Assembly: GCF_037975245.1 (NCBI RefSeq)
Contig: NC_092569.1
Span: forward strand, 21,604,001 to 21,668,000
Reading direction: 5' to 3'
Origin: Apostichopus japonicus
Taxonomy: Eukaryota; Echinodermata; Holothuroidea; Aspidochirotida; Stichopodidae
Length of the DNA stretch: 64,000 nt
Numbering within the stretch: position 1 is the stretch's first letter; each line of letters starts with the position of its first letter. Below the pieces are notes generated by a model that did not search any database, was not told where the DNA came from, and was given only the letters and a program-made list of their open reading frames with translations. Both the position numbers and the translations under genes were made by a program. Shown one piece after another: positions 60,930 to 64,000 of this stretch.

Positions 60930-62007
60930 ATGATATTTTACCGCTGATTTAGAGGAATGAGATTGGGTCACTAGAATGAGTTTGTGACTCAATAGAAAAG
61001 CCCGATCTATTCACAGAAATATGGCTACTACACTGATGACAAGACTATTTACTAGATTTGAACACTGTTGTAAAATCTAAAAAGGACAAAAACAGCAATT
61101 CATGGTAGTAAATATATTAAACAGTGGAAATGATACCAAGTTTCAGATACAAGAACAGACAGTGGCAAAATTTGAAAATTACAACTACTAAGGCACAAAA
61201 TATGCAATGACTGATTCACTCACCCCACCTGTATGTACCCCTCATACAAATGTGATTTTCTAATAATTGAAATAATTCTAGTTTTCTCCATGAAACAAGT
61301 ATCAGAGTGTGTTTGCAATACCTATAAAATGTTTTTTTGCAAATAACGCTGTTGGCAATCTTACAATTTCAATTCGCTCTATGCAAACATTCATCATTTT
61401 TGAACTTGTTTTGGTGCCTTTATAAATATGTGAAAAATATATGGAGAACAACAATCACACTGGAATACTACTGTCAATGACTGTGAACGAATATGTGGCA
61501 GCACAATGGTACATTCCTGACAAATGTAAATTAAAGGCTCCATCATATGTACATCTAAACCCATCTACCCTCTGGGTGGCAAAATATATTAGGTTTACAA
61601 CAGCAATTTAGGCAAAAATTTGAAGGGAAATTAACCAAGTGCATTTTTATTAATATAAGGCACAAGTTAGTCTATTTTCTAACTATTGGAATTGGAATAC
61701 AACTTCTCAATTTGGTTTTGCAAACAATTCCCTCCCAAAAGAATTTCAAGTTGCCATATGATATGGTACTCTTTACAGAGTTTAATGAGTTAAAAATAAT
61801 GGTGGAGTCTGGAAACAGTCTTAGAGTGTCCAGATTTTAAACAGATGCATTGGGACCATATAAAGTAATAATGTAAAAATGATGAATGAAAATGAAATAA
61901 CAAATATGGAGATTTGTGTACTGCTGCTTGAGATTTAGCCTTTGTTAGTGCTATAGCCCCTACTGTATTTTGTGGCGTACTCCACTTAGGATAGAGACTC
62001 ACTATAG
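60930..62007. other. AT-rich intergenic or intronic sequence, no feature recognised
   Basis: No supported coding frame, RNA or transposon. A 70-codon minus frame near 61790-62002 has no domain. Confidence 0.5.
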
Positions 62008-62110
62008 CAGGGATTCCCTAACCTATACCCCCACGAACCCGCTGTGGATATCAGAGTTGTCCACAAACCCCCAACTTTTCCAGACACGATCTGAGTCATT
62101 ATTATACTAT
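62008..62110. mobile_element. Possible solitary hAT-type end
   Basis: CAGGGATTCCCTAACC followed by CCCCCACGAACCC and CACAAACCCCCAACTTTTCC resembles the end of hAT MITEs that begin CAGGG/CAGTGG-TTCCCAACC. No partner end or target duplication was found, so this is tentative. Confidence 0.2.
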
Positions 62111-62236
62111 AATACGCAAAACAGTTCTTCGTAAAAGATCAAGTACATGACGTCGTATTGTAATGAAAAAAAAACAAGAGGTGAACAAATATTTATTTGG
62201 AAACATTAAGATCAGATCAACTTCAAGACGTACTAG

Positions 62237-63505
62237 CCCTTACTCAAAATCCATATATGGCCCATATATGGCAATTTGTATCCGGCCCATCTCTGTGCCA
62301 TGCATGGAATTTATATCTGGCCATATCAAGAATTGGGCAGATATATACTTGATATAAGATAAAGGCCATGTCTGCCTCAGATAAAACTTTATATGGATCA
62401 CTTTTTATCTGGACCAGATATGGTCCATATATGGCAAATCCATATCTGGACTATGTATGGCAAATCCATATCTGGCCCATATATGGCAAATCCATATCTG
62501 GCCCATATAGCAGATCCATATATTGCTTATATATGTCAAATCCATATCTGGCCCATATATGGCAAATCCATATCTGTCCCATATATGGCAGATCCATATA
62601 TGGCTTATATATGGCAAATCCATATCTGGCCCATATATGGCAGATCCATATCTGAGAAATCCATATTTGGCTCATGATTGGCAAATCCATATCTGGCCCA
62701 TATATGGCACATCCACATCTGGCCCATTAGAAATCTATATCTGGCCCATTTATGGCAAATCCATATCTGGCCCATTACTTAGAAATCCATATCTGGCTCA
62801 TATATGCCACATCCATATATATTGCCCTTGGCAAATCCATTACTGTCTCATATTATGATAAATCCAGAGTGAACTAGTTAAAAAAATATGGCTTCATCTT
62901 TGCCAGAACTTCATCTGGCGATGTGGAGAAATATAATTTGAAACCAAATAAGGGCAATATATGGCGCAGATAAAGCAACTCTTTATGTACTGCTTAATTA
63001 TCTGGGCATTGATTACATTTCCTGTTTGATCCATCAGCAGGTATTTTTCTTTTTCTTGTTTCACCTTACCCACAGTATGTCCAAGCCTTTACAGATGAAA
63101 AACTAATATTAAAAAAGGGTCTTCTGTTCAAACGATTATTGAGGCAATATGACCGTCAGAACAAAAATACATGGTTAATAGAATAAAATATCCTGGCATG
63201 ATAAAATGCTCCACGAATAAATTGGCTCTTGAAAGCCTGCTTCATGACAAAATGCCCATCACACTGCCGTCTCTAGGCTGTTTTCAGTCTCCGCAAGGTC
63301 TGCGAGTCCTTTTCATCGACACAATATTCAAAACAATGACGAAGGCATAAAGTTGGAATTACTTTATTCCCAGCACATTCCAAACCCAATTGTATACATA
63401 ACTTTTTTTTGTGACACATAGTTTTATTCATGACTCACATTGCTTCCAACTAGAAAGACATTTCGAAATCATTTCAAATTGTGTCTGAAAAAAACCGTCT
63501 CCATA
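62237..63505 (+). mobile_element. Second copy of the left part of the TA element
   Basis: It starts CCCTTACTCAAAATCCATAT like 48885 and runs in the same orientation through the ATATGGC-rich arm and into the interior (shared words CCAGAACTTCATCTGGCGAT and GTTTGATCCATCAGCAGGTA). It is interrupted at 63506 by a fold-back MITE; the rest is beyond the window. The two bases before it are AG rather than TA, with TA three bases out, so this end is slightly altered. Frames of 64-111 codons in the arm are word-repeat artefacts. Confidence 0.85.
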
Positions 63506-63997
63506 CATAGGAGGTTGGGGGGCTGAGGGGCTGCAGCCCCCCAACCAAAATTTTTGGTGAAAATTCAGGCAATATGCTGAGAATTTTTCGGGCACCTACT
63601 GAAAGAAGAAAAATTTGCAGTTTTTTTGCGGCCACCTACTGAAAGAAGAGTAATTTGCAATGTGTTTTTCAATAGTTAAACTGATAATGTTATTATCGTT
63701 ATTATTGTAACGACTTCCCCAATAATTAAACCAATATGGAAGGGTAAATATAAAATATAACCAATTTTTTTTGCGCGCTCCGCGCGCGTTCAACATGTTA
63801 ATGTGCATATCATATAGTATTCACCGGTTAGTGGCATGTGATGTAATAACCGATGAATGCCTATATGATATGCACATTAACATGTTGAACGCGCGCGGAG
63901 CGCGCGAAAAATTTGGTTAAATTTTGTGTTATATTTTTCGGGCAAGTCGTTACAGCCCCCCCTCCCCCCCAAATCAAATTAGGCTCCTACGCCTATG
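63506..63997. mobile_element. Fold-back MITE, 492 bp, nested in the second TA-element copy
   Basis: The left end is CATAGGAGG and the right end read inward is CATAGGCGTAGGAG; the left looks like a version missing a few bases. Upstream flank TCTCCATA (63498-63505) begins with TCT, as do the last three bases of the window (63998-64000), so an 8-bp target duplication is likely but cut off. The host copy at 49960 lacks the insert. Inside are a 13-bp perfect hairpin (63513-63525/63534-63546), a 40-bp tandem duplication around CACCTACTGAAAGAAGA (63593, 63633), and a large inverted repeat (63707-63953). Confidence 0.75.
63707..63953. repeat. Large inverted repeat with 44-bp perfect core arms
   Basis: Arms 63773-63816 and 63862-63905 are perfect reverse complements over 44 bp, including GCGCGCTCCGCGCGCG and AACATGTTAATGTGCATATC. 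Imperfect pairing continues outward to GTAACGACTT (63707) and AAGTCGTTAC (63953) and inward to CGGTTA/TAACCG. It could extrude as a cruciform or yield a long hairpin RNA. Confidence 0.95.
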
Positions 63998-64000
63998 TCT

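Noticed and set aside
62163-62858. Overlapping frames of 64-111 codons with repeated IWQIHIWP on + and ICHIWARYGF on -
   Set aside because: They are artefacts of the ATATGGCAAATCCATATCTGG-type word repeats in the second TA-element copy.

Overview
This window looks like nuclear DNA of a metazoan, most likely a marine invertebrate. The support is: a non-LTR (LINE) reverse-transcriptase relic, several MITE-like DNA transposons whose ends resemble the hAT type, many satellites, AT-rich intergenic DNA, and one exon-like island with consensus splice sites. There are no operons, Shine-Dalgarno sites or prokaryotic genes. The phylum cannot be fixed from the sequence; a deuterostome such as an echinoderm or hemichordate is only a guess.

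Region 1 (1-47759) is one head-to-tail tandem array of a 164-bp unit: 290 full units plus partial units at both ends, with single-base differences only here and there. The window opens inside the array, so its left end is unseen. The right end stops abruptly at unit position 112. Each + strand unit can fold as a nested hairpin (positions 1-56), then a bulged 10-bp hairpin (73-102), then a short hairpin (113-136). It also carries a palindromic Pol III B-box-like word (137-146) and a terminal T4 run (161-164). Variants sit in contiguous blocks, including 70 consecutive 165-bp units, four 166-bp units, and blocks of point variants. This is the pattern expected from local amplification. The 60-residue minus-strand frames that recur with the unit are not genes. 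The array is the best candidate here for an undescribed system: an amplified, structured small-RNA-like unit. It may be a Pol III/tRNA-like satellite or, more speculatively, spliced-leader-like.

Region 2 (47760-64000) is transposon-rich. It holds a 3.77-kb element with imperfect terminal inverted repeats, TA flanks and satellite-like arms (48885-52658); a 388-bp MITE with an exact 8-bp target duplication (53547-53934); a frameshifted LINE RT fragment (54378-55590); a (TTTGA)n LINE-tail-like segment; a nuclear-receptor DR1-like motif inside a probable dispersed repeat; a 75-80 bp minisatellite of about 21 copies (57149-58809); and a second MITE of the same family with four internal repeats and an exact 8-bp target duplication (58884-59656). 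Further right are a second copy of the left arm of the TA element (62237-63505) and a fold-back MITE inserted into it (63506-63997).

The only stretch that looks like host protein-coding sequence is a 111-bp exon at 60408-60518. It encodes an acidic leader and a ubiquitin-interacting-motif-like helix, with a good acceptor, a good donor and symmetric phases. The rest of its gene is not visible, so nothing can be said about genes working together beyond the layering of mobile elements.
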